In this document: positions 17,906 to 27,026 of the stretch, piece after piece
Position numbering within the stretch: position 1 is the first letter of the stretch
Layout of the letters: every line of letters begins with the position of its first letter
NCBI GenBank assembly: GCA_017304655.1
Contig: JAFKLY010000002.1
Coordinates: forward strand, 434,001 to 498,000
DNA length: 64,000 bases
Reading direction: 5' to 3'
From: Sphingomonas sp.
Lineage (GTDB): Bacteria; Pseudomonadota; Alphaproteobacteria; Sphingomonadales; Sphingomonadaceae
Made by a program: the position numbers and the translations under genes
Notes under the pieces: model-generated
Database searches by the model: none
Told to the model about the DNA's origin: nothing
What the model saw: the letters and a program-made list of their open reading frames with translations, nothing else

Positions 17906-20659
17906 ATGAAGTTCCAGTCGCTCTTGCTCACGACTGCGCTGTTCGCGCAGTGCGCCACGGTGGCGGCGCAGACTGCACCGGAGAACTTTTTCAAGCAGAA
18001 GCCGGGTACGGACTACTATCTCGCCAACTACACGGAATATGAGGCGTATCTGAAGCGTCTCGCCGGCGAGTCAGATCGGATGAAACTGATCGACATTGGC
18101 AAGACAGCGGAGGGGCGCTCCCAATGGATGGCCATTGTCTCCTCCCCTGCCAATCTCGCAAAGCTGGATCACTACAGGGACATTGCTGGAAAGCTGGCGC
18201 GGGCGAAGGGCTTAAGTGAGGCCGAGGCTCGCCGTCTGGCAAGTGAAGGCAAGGCCGTCGTGTGGATCGATGCGGGGATGCACGCGAACGAGACGGTGAC
18301 CTCGCAGGGGCAGATCCAGGTCATCCACCGCATGCTCACCCAGTCCGACCCAGAGACGATGCGCCTGCTTGAAGACTGCATCATCTTGTTTGCGCATGAC
18401 AATCCCGACGGAATGGAGCTGGTCTCCAACTGGTACATGCGCAACGCTGATCCCAAGAAGCGCGAGTTCGCGACATTGCCGCGCCTTTATCACAAGTACA
18501 TCGGCCACGATAACAATCGCGACAGTTACATGATGGCTATGCCCGAGACCGAGAACGTCAACCGGGTGCTGTTCCGCCAATGGTATCCGCAGATCATCTA
18601 CAATCAGCATCAGACCGGCCCTGATGGCATGGTGGTGTTTGTGCCGCCGTTCCGCGATCCATTCAATTTCAACTATGATCCCATTGTGATGTCCCAGCTC
18701 AGCGAGGTGGGTTTTTCCATGCACTCCCGTCTCATTGCAGAAGGGAAGGCGGGGTCAGGTACGCGTAGCGCAGCGCGTTATTCGACCTGGCACAACGGCA
18801 TGGAGCGGTCGGTCGCCTATTTTCATAACAGCATCGGTTTGCTGACCGAGATCATCGGTGGCCCGACCCCGACCCAGATCCCCCTGGTCCCCTCGACGCA
18901 ACTGCCGCGCGGCGACGAAATGATGCCGATCGCGCCGCGGGAATGGCACCTTCAGGATTCGCTCGATTATCAATGGACGCTCGACAGGGCGGTTCTCGAT
19001 TATGCCTCGCGCAATCGCGAGCGCTTGCTGTTCAACATCTGGCGGATGGGCATGAACAGCATCGAGAAGGGTAACAAGGATAGCTGGACCGTCACGCCGG
19101 CCAAGGTCGATCGGTTGCTCAGCGCCGCGCCGGTCAAGGCGAACGGCGCCGACGAATATAATCGTCCACGTGCGAACGGCCCGAAGAAGGTTGACCCGGC
19201 CCTGTTCAAGACGCTGCTGCAGGATCCGTCCGAGCGCGATCCGCGCGCCTATGTCATCCCGGCCAATCAGGCAGACCTGCCGACCGCCGTCACGTTCCTC
19301 AACGCGCTCATCAAGAACGGCGTGGAAGTGGAACGGGCCGCCGCGCCATTCGAGGCGGCCGGGAAAAGCTATCCCGCCGGCTCGTTCATCGTTCGCACCG
19401 CGCAGGCCTATCGTCCGCACATTCTCGACATGTTCGAGCCCCAGGACCATCCTCATGACACGGCCTACCCCGGCGGGCCGCCCACGGCGCCTTACGATGT
19501 CGCGGGCTATACGCTCGCCTACCAGATGGGTGTTCAGTTCGATCGTGTTCTGGACCCGATCAAGGGCGATTTTGCCGCGGTCTCCGATGTGATGGCGCCA
19601 CCACCCGGACACATTGAGGGGCGAGGGAAAGCGGGCTGGGTCGTCGGGCACGAGACCAACAACAGCTTCATTCTCACCAATCGCCTGCTCAAGGCGGGCA
19701 TCCGCCCAGCGTGGATGCGCTCCGCGATCAATGTGGACGGACAGGCGATGCAGCCGGGCGCGATCTGGATCCCGGCATCCGCAAAAGCGCAGGAGATCAT
19801 TGCGCGGAGCGTCGTCGAGCTGGGCATCACCGCGCACGCCGTCGCACGGGCGCCGGGCGGCCAAACCATTGCCCTCAAGCCCGTTCGGATCGGCCTGGTC
19901 GATCGCTATGGCGGCCTGATGCCGGCGGGCTGGACCCGCTGGCTGCTCGAACGATTCGAGTTCCCGTTCCAGCAAGTGTTCCCCCAGCGGCTTGACGCGG
20001 GCAATCTCGATCGAGACTTCGATGTGCTGCTATTTGCCGACGACGCGCTGCCGCCGAAGGGCGCGTGGGGCGAAGACCGTCCCGTCCGCCAGCCGGATGC
20101 CGCGACCGTGCCGGCCGAATATAAGGCGATGCTGGGCGTCGCGACCGACGCCAAGACTGCCCCGGCCGTCGCCACATTCGTTCGCGGCGGTGGCAGCGTG
20201 GTTGCCATCGGCAGTTCGGCCCGCTTCATCGAGTTGATGGACACGCCACTCAAGCCGGCGCTGACGCACGAAGTCGATGGCGAGGCCAAGATGCTGGATA
20301 CGCGCAGCTTCTATATTCCCGGCTCCATTCTGCGTGCGCGGGTCGACAATGGGCAGCCGCTTGCCTTTGGCTTGCGGCAGGATGTCGATGTATTCTTCAA
20401 TCAGGCACAGACCTTCGTGGCAGCTCCGGACGCATCGCGATTGACCAATGTGTCCTGGTTCGATGGGCGTGATCTGTTGCGTAGCGGCTGGGCCGTCGGT
20501 CAGGAAAAGCTGGCCGGAACCATAGCGGTAGCCGATCTGGACGTTGGAAAGGGCAAGTTGTTCGTTATGGCCCCGGAAGTGGCCCAGCGCGGACAATCCT
20601 ATGGAACCTTCAAATTCCTGTTCAACGCGCTGCTGTACGGTCCCGCAAAGCGCCCCTGA
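17906..20659 (+). CDS. Large secreted M14-family zinc carboxypeptidase
   Basis: Zinc metallopeptidase (917 aa) with a signal peptide ending VAAQT. The M14 zinc ligands are visible as MHANET (HxxE-type) and YHKYIGHDNNRD, and the general-base Glu as LLTEIIGG. The catalytic domain fills roughly residues 25-360; the remaining 550 residues are a long C-terminal part of beta/glutamine-amidotransferase-like appearance (for example PGGPPTAPYDVAGYTL) found in the long bacterial M14 group. It likely trims C-terminal residues from peptides in the periplasm. It is 185 bases after the TBDR, with a hairpin between, so possibly a separate transcript. It converges on fecR. Confidence 0.88.
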   Translation: MKFQSLLLTTALFAQCATVAAQTAPENFFKQKPGTDYYLANYTEYEAYLKRLAGESDRMKLIDIGKTAEGRSQWMAIVSSPANLAKLDHYRDIAGKLARAKGLSEAEARRLASEGKAVVWIDAGMHANETVTSQGQIQVIHRMLTQSDPETMRLLEDCIILFAHDNPDGMELVSNWYMRNADPKKREFATLPRLYHKYIGHDNNRDSYMMAMPETENVNRVLFRQWYPQIIYNQHQTGPDGMVVFVPPFRDPFNFNYDPIVMSQLSEVGFSMHSRLIAEGKAGSGTRSAARYSTWHNGMERSVAYFHNSIGLLTEIIGGPTPTQIPLVPSTQLPRGDEMMPIAPREWHLQDSLDYQWTLDRAVLDYASRNRERLLFNIWRMGMNSIEKGNKDSWTVTPAKVDRLLSAAPVKANGADEYNRPRANGPKKVDPALFKTLLQDPSERDPRAYVIPANQADLPTAVTFLNALIKNGVEVERAAAPFEAAGKSYPAGSFIVRTAQAYRPHILDMFEPQDHPHDTAYPGGPPTAPYDVAGYTLAYQMGVQFDRVLDPIKGDFAAVSDVMAPPPGHIEGRGKAGWVVGHETNNSFILTNRLLKAGIRPAWMRSAINVDGQAMQPGAIWIPASAKAQEIIARSVVELGITAHAVARAPGGQTIALKPVRIGLVDRYGGLMPAGWTRWLLERFEFPFQQVFPQRLDAGNLDRDFDVLLFADDALPPKGAWGEDRPVRQPDAATVPAEYKAMLGVATDAKTAPAVATFVRGGGSVVAIGSSARFIELMDTPLKPALTHEVDGEAKMLDTRSFYIPGSILRARVDNGQPLAFGLRQDVDVFFNQAQTFVAAPDASRLTNVSWFDGRDLLRSGWAVGQEKLAGTIAVADLDVGKGKLFVMAPEVAQRGQSYGTFKFLFNALLYGPAKRP

Positions 20660-20695
20660 AAACGCGCCTGGCGGCCGGGCTGTTTCGTCCGGCCG

Positions 20696-21766
20696 TCAGG
20701 TCGCGGGCCGGCAGGCGGCGGGAGCGCTGCCCGTCCTGCTCAGCATGATCCTGCTGCCATCGCGGCGCACTGTGGTGAGCGATTGCTGTTCGAGCGCCTC
20801 GGCAAGCCCAGCGCCATTGTCGAGATCGAACACGCCGCTGATCGCGATATTCTCGGCATCCTTCGCAACGATCAGCGTGGATTTGCCATAGCGGTTCATC
20901 TGGCTGGCGACCTCACCCAGACAGCGGGAAGAGGCAATGATCTTGCCGTTCGTCCAAGCGGTTTCCTGGATCGGGTCTGCCGATATCACGACAACGGAAG
21001 CTGTCAGTTGCGTCAGCTTCATGCCGGCATTGAGCAAGGTCTGTCGGCCATGGTCGGCAGCAGGAAACTGCGTCACGACACGTACAACGCCTTCCGAGGT
21101 CATCACCTCTTCGCTCTGTCCGGACAGGCGCACGTCAAAAGCGGTACCAACGGCAGTTGCGGTTAGTCGTCCCGCCGTCACCACAAAGGGGCGATGCTTG
21201 TCCTTGTTGACCTCGAAATGGGCGCGCCCCTTCTCTAACGTCACACCACGTCGATCCGCCGAGAAAGCGATACGAACAGAACTGCCGACGTCCAACGTGA
21301 CGTGCGATCCGTCGTTGAGCAGCACCGTGCGTCGACCGTTCGGCGCCTCGATTAACCGCGTTGCGTGGATCGCGATGGTCGATGCGTTGTTCATCACCAT
21401 GGGCTGGTTTTGAGGCGTGTCGAGCAACCAATATGCCGTCGGGATCGACAGCACAGCTGCCAGTCCTGCTGCGACGGCCCATCCCTGCCAGCGCGTGCGC
21501 CCCTGTTTTTGCGGAGCCTCGGCAACGTCGTGGCGCGTGCGCATCTCCGCGAGCATCCGCTGGATTTCAGGGGCGTCGCCTGCCGCGCCGACAGTCTCCC
21601 ATGCCGCGAAGACACGGTCGGCGGCGTCCTGATTTTCCGGTGCATTATGCTGCCAGTCGTCGAGTTCCTTCCGGGCGGACGCAGTATCCGAGCCCGCCAG
21701 GATGCGCGCGAGATAGGTTCCGGCGACGTCGAACCTGTCGGGCATAAGAACAATGAAACCTTTCAT
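20696..21766 (-). CDS. FecR-family anti-sigma regulator
   Basis: Inner-membrane anti-sigma/signal transducer (356 aa). The N-terminal cytoplasmic part (about 1-90) has the FecR N-terminal domain with LDDWQHNAPENQDAADRVFAAW; one membrane helix follows at about 95-115 (WAVAAGLAAVLSIPTAYWLL); then the periplasmic FecR domain with GRRTVLLNDGSHVTLDVGSSV, FEV and TAVGTAFDVRL. The C-terminal part resembles the STN-contacting region. Its start overlaps the sigma factor stop by 4 bases (ATGA), so they are coupled. It should relay occupancy of the upstream STN-type receptor to the sigma factor. Confidence 0.93.
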   Translation of the reverse strand: MKGFIVLMPDRFDVAGTYLARILAGSDTASARKELDDWQHNAPENQDAADRVFAAWETVGAAGDAPEIQRMLAEMRTRHDVAEAPQKQGRTRWQGWAVAAGLAAVLSIPTAYWLLDTPQNQPMVMNNASTIAIHATRLIEAPNGRRTVLLNDGSHVTLDVGSSVRIAFSADRRGVTLEKGRAHFEVNKDKHRPFVVTAGRLTATAVGTAFDVRLSGQSEEVMTSEGVVRVVTQFPAADHGRQTLLNAGMKLTQLTASVVVISADPIQETAWTNGKIIASSRCLGEVASQMNRYGKSTLIVAKDAENIAISGVFDLDNGAGLAEALEQQSLTTVRRDGSRIMLSRTGSAPAACRPAT

Positions 21767-22296
21767 TTGGACATTCGTCGCGCAAGATGCGCGGCTGCTT
21801 TCGCGATCTGCTTTTCTATTCCACTGACCGACAGTCCAATGCGGGCCGATATATCGGTGTAGGATAGTCCGTCAAAGCGCCTCATAAGGAAAATATCACG
21901 CGTTCTCTGGGGCAGTTCCTCTAAAGCGGCTATCACGCGCGCAATTTCTTCTCTGCCGGATATGACGCGCTCGGGAGAAAATTCCTCAACAGGATGTTCG
22001 AGCTCAGTGAGTTCGTTGTGCAATTCTGTCTTGCGAACCAGGTCGCGGCGCGCTCTGTCACGTAAAACGTTGGCTGCTGTGCGAAACAGATAGGCTTCGG
22101 GGTTTTCGATTTGATCCTGCGCGCGGCGGGCAAGCATGCGGACCATGACGTCCTGAACGAGATCGTCCACGGAGCTCATATTTCCGGTCTGACGCATGAA
22201 GTATTTGCGGAGCGCCGGGATGAACGCGGCCAGATCCTGGTTCGTACCAGGAGATGCTGCCAATATGCCTGCCCGTGAACCTGCGCTGCCGTCCAT
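21763..22296 (-). CDS. FecI-type ECF sigma factor
   Basis: ECF sigma factor (177 aa) with region 2 at about 25-90 (SSVDDLVQDVMVRML, NPEAYLFRTAANVLRDRARR) and region 4 at about 115-170 (LEELPQRTRDIFLMRRFDG, then an HTH, SYTDISARIGLSVSGIEK). This is the FecI-like branch that partners FecR. It is the middle gene of the minus operon receptor-sigma-fecR, 74 bases after the receptor. By family rule it drives transcription of its receptor operon when ligand is bound. Confidence 0.93.
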   Translation of the reverse strand: MDGSAGSRAGILAASPGTNQDLAAFIPALRKYFMRQTGNMSSVDDLVQDVMVRMLARRAQDQIENPEAYLFRTAANVLRDRARRDLVRKTELHNELTELEHPVEEFSPERVISGREEIARVIAALEELPQRTRDIFLMRRFDGLSYTDISARIGLSVSGIEKQIAKAAAHLARRMSK

Positions 22297-22370
22297 CGTT
22301 GCCCACCCGATAAATTCGTCTTTGTCCTCTCACTTCCGTGCGTTGCCCGCTCTTATCTAGGCTGACGGCT

Positions 22371-24884
22371 CTACCACTGCTGTTTCCATGTCAGACTAAG
22401 TTCCCGTGGTCTAGCGCTCAGCGTCTGGCCTACGCCAAATGCATTACTCAAGGCGCGCAAATCAGCTTGCGCATTGAAAATGTTGGTCAGCGCGGCGGTG
22501 AAGGTAGCCTTGTCGGATTGATAGCCGATTTCGGCGCCGAACAGGGTGAAGCTGCCGGTGGCGAGGAACAGCGGGTCTTCCCTGTTGAAGGTCGATCGGT
22601 AGCCGGACTGATACTGCATGTCCGCCTTCGCACTGATTGCTCGCCCCGAACCCAGCGCCCATTTTCGAGAGACGCTGACGCGTGACCGCACCGTCGACGT
22701 GAACGGAATCGGATCGCCAACTTTCGCTCCGCTCCCGAGCGGTCCGGACTCGCTGACACTTTCAACGCGGCTGGAAATCAGGCTGCCGGCGAGCCTGATG
22801 GTGGTGTGTGGTTCCGGCCGGGCTACCACTTCCAGTTCGCCCCCGCCGATCACCGCTGTCCCCACGTTGACAATATACGCGTGCGCGAAGTTCTCCTGAA
22901 GAGCACGATATTGCATGTCCTGCCAGCGATTGAGGTAACCGACGATCGTTACAGACAGCTGGGGCGACCAGCGCATTTGAGCTCCTGCCTCGAAACCCCA
23001 GAGCGTATCGCTTTTGAAAGTGCGAAGCTGTTCGACCAGCAAGGCTGCGGTATTGACGCCCGCAGGTCGAAAGCTACGGGTTATCTGGGCATGGAGCGCG
23101 AGGCGTTGATCGATCGGCACGTCGATATGCGCTTTTGCGTGAATGCCTCTCGACTGTTTGATCGTAAGCGGCCAGCTTTCCGCAGAACCGCTCAGGAAAT
23201 TCGGCACGAGCACGTCGTTGCGCGAGGAAACCTTGTGCCAGTCATAACGCAGGCCGAGCGACGCTTGCAGCCCCGAACCGCCGCGATAGGCCCAATCACC
23301 GAACAGCGATGCCTGCCAACGATTGATCGACAGCTGCCGCAGCCCGAAATAGTCGTAGGGTTCTTGTTCGTCCGGGGAGTAGATCGACAGGCCACTGCGG
23401 AAATGCTCTTCCCGACGGTCGACGAGAGCGCCCACCTTCCAGAGGAAGCCCTGCGTCCCGACATTCTCGAAGCGAATTTCCTGCGATGCCCGTTGCAGGA
23501 CGATGGGGAGGGTCTGGAGCGTCGGTGTGAGCGTCGCCACATGCGCTTCGAGCGCATCCATTTGCGTCGCGTCGCAGGGCTGGTCGCCCAAATCGAAATA
23601 GCGCTGACAGGCCGCAGGATCCTGTCCTTGCACTAATGTGGCGTTGGTCCGGTCGTAGTTGCGGTCGAGCTGCCAGCGGTACCAGGCCGAGATGCTGGTC
23701 AGACGGATGCCCGAGAAGTCATATTGCGTTCTCAGTCGGCCCAGCAGGAAATCGTGTGTGGTGGGCGCGCTGAAATATCGGTCGGTGCGATAGCGCCCCA
23801 GAGATCGGGTCCACAAGGATGTGTCGGCGATGCGGCGATGTTGCCATTGCAACATGACCGACATGTCGAGCTCGGTGGCCGGCGTGTAGCGCAGGATGGC
23901 TCGGGCGCCCTGCATCTCGTCATCGTTGACGTTGCGATCAAGCGTGCGAATGTTGTCGACATAGCCGCCGACGCGTATGCCGTAGCTTGTCAGGCGGATC
24001 GCGGCGTCCGGGCCAAGTGGTGCGTTGAGGGTTCCCGATAGCTGTAAGCCCGGATTTCCGCCATCGAGCAACGACAGGCTAGCCGTGCCGATCGCTTCCA
24101 GTGTGTCCATCTTGGGCCGCTCGGGCTCTATTTCGATCTCGCCGGCAAGCGCGCCAACGCCGTGCTCCGTTCCGCGGGACGTTCGCGATATTTGTATGCT
24201 GGCGATATCGACCATTGCCAGGTCGATGGTGCTTCGCGCGGCATCGCTGCCGGTGCCCGAAGGCCCTGTGACGGCGACATCGCCGAAATACACAATCGTG
24301 GTTGCTTCGCCTGCCGTCCCGATGCCGCGAACGAGAATCGCCTGCTGCCCGGAATTGCCGGGCTGGGCGCTCGCGGAGACGCTGTTGTCGACGATCCCGT
24401 CGAGAGACACGCCTTTGGGGTGAAGTTGCAGATCGCCAAGGAAGCTGACGAGATCCGTATTTGGCGTGCCCACGACAACGATTTCGGCGCGGGCGCTGCT
24501 GTCATCGTAAGATGGGAGGTCCTCGCTCGGTGTTTTGTCGCGCTTGGCGGGTTCGACCAGCGTTATGCCATTTGCCGTCTGGCGGAAGGTCAGGCCGGTT
24601 CCGGCCAGTAGCTGTTTCAGCGCGTCTTCGAATGCAAGGCGACCGCTGATCGGCTTGGAGGACTGGAGCGTAAGGCGCGAGGGTAGGAAAATCACCTGCC
24701 GCCCTTTTTGGAGCGCGAGTTGCTGGATCGCTTTTTCGAGCGCCTGTCGGGGAATCGCGACGAACGATTTTAGGTCGGTGCGGGCCTGGGCGATGGCGGA
24801 CGAGAAGATCAGGCAAAACGACATGACGACGGCCCAGCGTCCGCCAGGCCGTAACAGTTGCGCTAACCTCGTCCGTACCAGCAA
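22371..24884 (-). CDS. TonB-dependent transducer receptor with STN domain
   Basis: Outer-membrane receptor (837 aa) with an N-terminal STN signalling domain at about residues 38-100 (IPRQALEKAIQQLALQKGR through the GTGLTFRQTANGITLV strand), the part that contacts FecR. The plug follows (AILVRGIGTAGEATTIVYF) and the barrel ends in LSLTWKQQW. The assigned start is TTG 24884, giving a signal peptide ending AIAQA; an ATG at 24824 would also leave a shorter signal peptide. No good ribosome site is present for either, so the start is uncertain. Together with FecI and FecR this is a complete cell-surface signalling system. Gene order differs from E. coli fecIRA: the receptor is first. Confidence 0.9.
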   Translation of the reverse strand: MLVRTRLAQLLRPGGRWAVVMSFCLIFSSAIAQARTDLKSFVAIPRQALEKAIQQLALQKGRQVIFLPSRLTLQSSKPISGRLAFEDALKQLLAGTGLTFRQTANGITLVEPAKRDKTPSEDLPSYDDSSARAEIVVVGTPNTDLVSFLGDLQLHPKGVSLDGIVDNSVSASAQPGNSGQQAILVRGIGTAGEATTIVYFGDVAVTGPSGTGSDAARSTIDLAMVDIASIQISRTSRGTEHGVGALAGEIEIEPERPKMDTLEAIGTASLSLLDGGNPGLQLSGTLNAPLGPDAAIRLTSYGIRVGGYVDNIRTLDRNVNDDEMQGARAILRYTPATELDMSVMLQWQHRRIADTSLWTRSLGRYRTDRYFSAPTTHDFLLGRLRTQYDFSGIRLTSISAWYRWQLDRNYDRTNATLVQGQDPAACQRYFDLGDQPCDATQMDALEAHVATLTPTLQTLPIVLQRASQEIRFENVGTQGFLWKVGALVDRREEHFRSGLSIYSPDEQEPYDYFGLRQLSINRWQASLFGDWAYRGGSGLQASLGLRYDWHKVSSRNDVLVPNFLSGSAESWPLTIKQSRGIHAKAHIDVPIDQRLALHAQITRSFRPAGVNTAALLVEQLRTFKSDTLWGFEAGAQMRWSPQLSVTIVGYLNRWQDMQYRALQENFAHAYIVNVGTAVIGGGELEVVARPEPHTTIRLAGSLISSRVESVSESGPLGSGAKVGDPIPFTSTVRSRVSVSRKWALGSGRAISAKADMQYQSGYRSTFNREDPLFLATGSFTLFGAEIGYQSDKATFTAALTNIFNAQADLRALSNAFGVGQTLSARPRELSLTWKQQW

Positions 24885-25034
24885 TCTGCGCGACCCCGTT
24901 GAGTCTCCTGTCTATCCATCGCTCTCCCCACGCTTCTTTGCCGGTTCGTTCACCTTTTGACATACGTGATTTGACGGTGTCGGTGCCCGACCGTCGAAAA
25001 TATATAAAAAATCGACCGAGTCATTTTTCTGGGG

Positions 25035-25050
25035 GCGTTTGCCCAAACGC
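25035..25050. promoter_or_regulatory. Palindrome in divergent promoter region
   Basis: GCGTTTG and CAAACGC flank a two-base centre (7+2+7). It lies 39 bases before the amidohydrolase start and between divergent genes (receptor operon and amidohydrolase). A second imperfect inverted repeat sits at 24973-24995. The 16-base size and location fit an operator; the protein that binds it is unknown. Confidence 0.4.
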
Positions 25051-25088
25051 TGCGTCATCCAATTAGCAGGCATTGCAGGGAGGCTCAC

Positions 25089-26528
25089 ATGGGACGGACG
25101 CGGAACACGGTAGCGGCAAAGATTTCGCGGGCTGTCGGGGCGACATGCCAGTTTGCGCTTCTTGCAAGTCTGTTGAGCGGGACTGTGTCGGCGCAGGATT
25201 TCAACGATCGCCGCAAGGTTCAGTTTCCGACCCAGGTGACTGCCGACAATCCGCAGCGCACGCCCGCGGTGGCGCGCAAGCAGGGCTTCGCCGGCACGCT
25301 GGTTCTGACCGGTGGGCGGATATTCGATGCGGTCAAGAGCGAGGCTTATCCCGGATCGCTGGTGATCCAGCAGAACAGGATCGTCGCGGTGTTGCCGGCT
25401 GGTTCAACGGATTGGCCTGCCGATGCCACAGTGATGAACGTGGCCGGAAAGACCGTGATGCCCGGTCTCATCGACATGCACGTGCACTCCACCTATCCCA
25501 CGCCGGAAACGCCGGCCGACCGTCAGGCGAGCGAGGGGCATGCCACGCTTCGGGCCCTCCGGAGCCTGCAGATGCTGCTCGAGAACGGCATCACGTCCGT
25601 GAGGGACCAGAGCGGGCCGCTCGAGGCGCCTTACATTATGAGCGAATGGCTGGAAAAGGACATGGCCCCGGGGCCGCGCGTCTTCGCTGCGGGTCACATC
25701 GTCACGGGCACGGGTGGGCATGCCGCTGACCGGCCGCTCACGCCCATTCACAGCGCCGCTTACACGCGGGAGGCGGACGGAGCGGATGACTGGCGCAAGG
25801 CGGTGCGCGAAACTTTCAAGCTGGGTGCGAGCCATATCAAGATCGCCAGCCATTTCGCGCCGGATGAGGTCAAGGCAGCCGTGGAAGAGGCGCACCGCCT
25901 TGGACTGAAAGTCACCTGCGACTGCGAGACCATCTACACGGCGATGGCGGTGGAGGCTGGGGTGGATTCCATCGAGCATCCGCTGCCGCGGACGGATGCC
26001 ACCATTCAGATGATGGCCAAGAAGGGCATTGCTTCCATTCCGACCATGCAGGTTTATCAGGGCGGTTTTGACACGCGCGGGGATTATGCCGGCACGGCGT
26101 CGCGTCGTTTCTCGATGAATTCACAGGCCAATTTCGATGTCCTCAAGAAGATGATCGCCGCCGGCGTCATCATCGGCGTCGGGACCGACAACATCAACGC
26201 GGCCTTCTACAGCACGCCGAACATCTACATCGCCGATCTCAAATTCCTCCAGAAAGCCGGATACACCCCGGCCAAGGCACTGATGGCCGCGACGCGGGTG
26301 AATGCCCAGATTCTCGATATGGGGGACAAGCTCGGCACGCTGGAGCCGGGCAAGCTGGCCGACGTGATTGTCGTCGATGGCAACCCGGATCAGGATCTTG
26401 ATGCGCTGGCAAAAGTGGAAACGGTCATCCGCAATGGCAATATCGTCATCAAGGACGGACGCCTTTACGTTCCCCGCCATGTTCCGACGCCGCTCGCCAA
26501 GCCTTCGCCGCCAGACACGCTCCATTGA
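25089..26528 (+). CDS. Periplasmic amidohydrolase, imidazolonepropionase-like, altered metal site
   Basis: Amidohydrolase-superfamily protein (479 aa) with a signal peptide ending GTVSAQ. Present are the strand-1 HxH (DMHVHST), the strand-4 Lys in ASHIKIASH, the strand-6 His in DSIEHPL, and the strand-8 Asp in GVGTDNINAAF. In the strand-5 position, where relatives have a His-rich segment (as in VHAHV of the paralogue at 36049), this protein reads VTCDCETIY with no His. It may use a changed metal set or be a substrate-binding derivative. ATG 25089 has a GGGAGG site. It is divergent from the FecIR-receptor operon. Relatives include prolidase-like dipeptidases; the substrate is unknown. Confidence 0.85.
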   Translation: MGRTRNTVAAKISRAVGATCQFALLASLLSGTVSAQDFNDRRKVQFPTQVTADNPQRTPAVARKQGFAGTLVLTGGRIFDAVKSEAYPGSLVIQQNRIVAVLPAGSTDWPADATVMNVAGKTVMPGLIDMHVHSTYPTPETPADRQASEGHATLRALRSLQMLLENGITSVRDQSGPLEAPYIMSEWLEKDMAPGPRVFAAGHIVTGTGGHAADRPLTPIHSAAYTREADGADDWRKAVRETFKLGASHIKIASHFAPDEVKAAVEEAHRLGLKVTCDCETIYTAMAVEAGVDSIEHPLPRTDATIQMMAKKGIASIPTMQVYQGGFDTRGDYAGTASRRFSMNSQANFDVLKKMIAAGVIIGVGTDNINAAFYSTPNIYIADLKFLQKAGYTPAKALMAATRVNAQILDMGDKLGTLEPGKLADVIVVDGNPDQDLDALAKVETVIRNGNIVIKDGRLYVPRHVPTPLAKPSPPDTLH

Positions 26529-26541
26529 GCGCGGTGAAAAT

Positions 26542-26565
26542 GGGCGGTCGGAAAGGTGACCGCCC
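26542..26565 (+). terminator. Hairpin after amidohydrolase
   Basis: An 8-pair perfect GC-rich stem (26542-26549 with 26558-26565) with an 8-base loop starts 13 bases after the amidohydrolase stop. No T-run follows. It is a probable transcript end between convergent genes. Confidence 0.5.
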
Positions 26566-27026
26566 TTCCGGATTCAGCGGGCAAATTCTTACATTTTCGC
26601 GACCGGCGATTAAATCAAAACCGGACAATTCTGCGAGGTGCCCGCAGTCTCAAGCTCTCGCCACAAATCGGGAGGATTTGAAAGGCTGCCTCCGATGCCC
26701 TTCATCTAGCTCAGCCTAGTCCTTCCAGTCTCGCAACTTGTCCGTCCAGCGCTGACAGGTCCGCGAAAAGCGTGGCTCATTGTCGTTTCGGCTATCTTTC
26801 CTTGTCCGCTCAGGGCCGCGCAAGCTGGATGGGGCGGCTCCTGATGTCTGTGTCCTCTGCCGTTTGGTGGAAGTGAGGGGGATACAAAGGTCAAAGAAGC
26901 GGATCTGACCTTTGCGCCATGTTCCACGGCATACACCCGGCTGTTGAGGCTTTGCCTCTCCGGCGTCATCGTCACACGTGTCCTCGAGTGCTAACCCGTC
27001 GAGATGATCCCGCGTTGCATCGTCGA
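26566..27026. other. Gene-poor stretch between convergent genes, with inverted repeat
   Basis: These 461 bases separate the convergent amidohydrolase and dctA. No credible gene: the open frames on the minus strand have no ribosome site and unusual composition. A perfect 9-base inverted repeat (CAAAGGTCA / TGACCTTTG, 26885-26914, 12-base loop) lies about 110 bases beyond the dctA stop and could be its transcript end. The composition is less GC-skewed by codon position than the flanks, as expected for non-coding or decayed DNA. Confidence 0.4.

Noticed and set aside
12676..26528. Microcystin-degradation (mlr) cluster, suggested by peptidases in a sphingomonad-like genome
   Set aside because: No MlrA-type membrane protease, beta-lactamase-like MlrB or MlrC-type peptidase is present.
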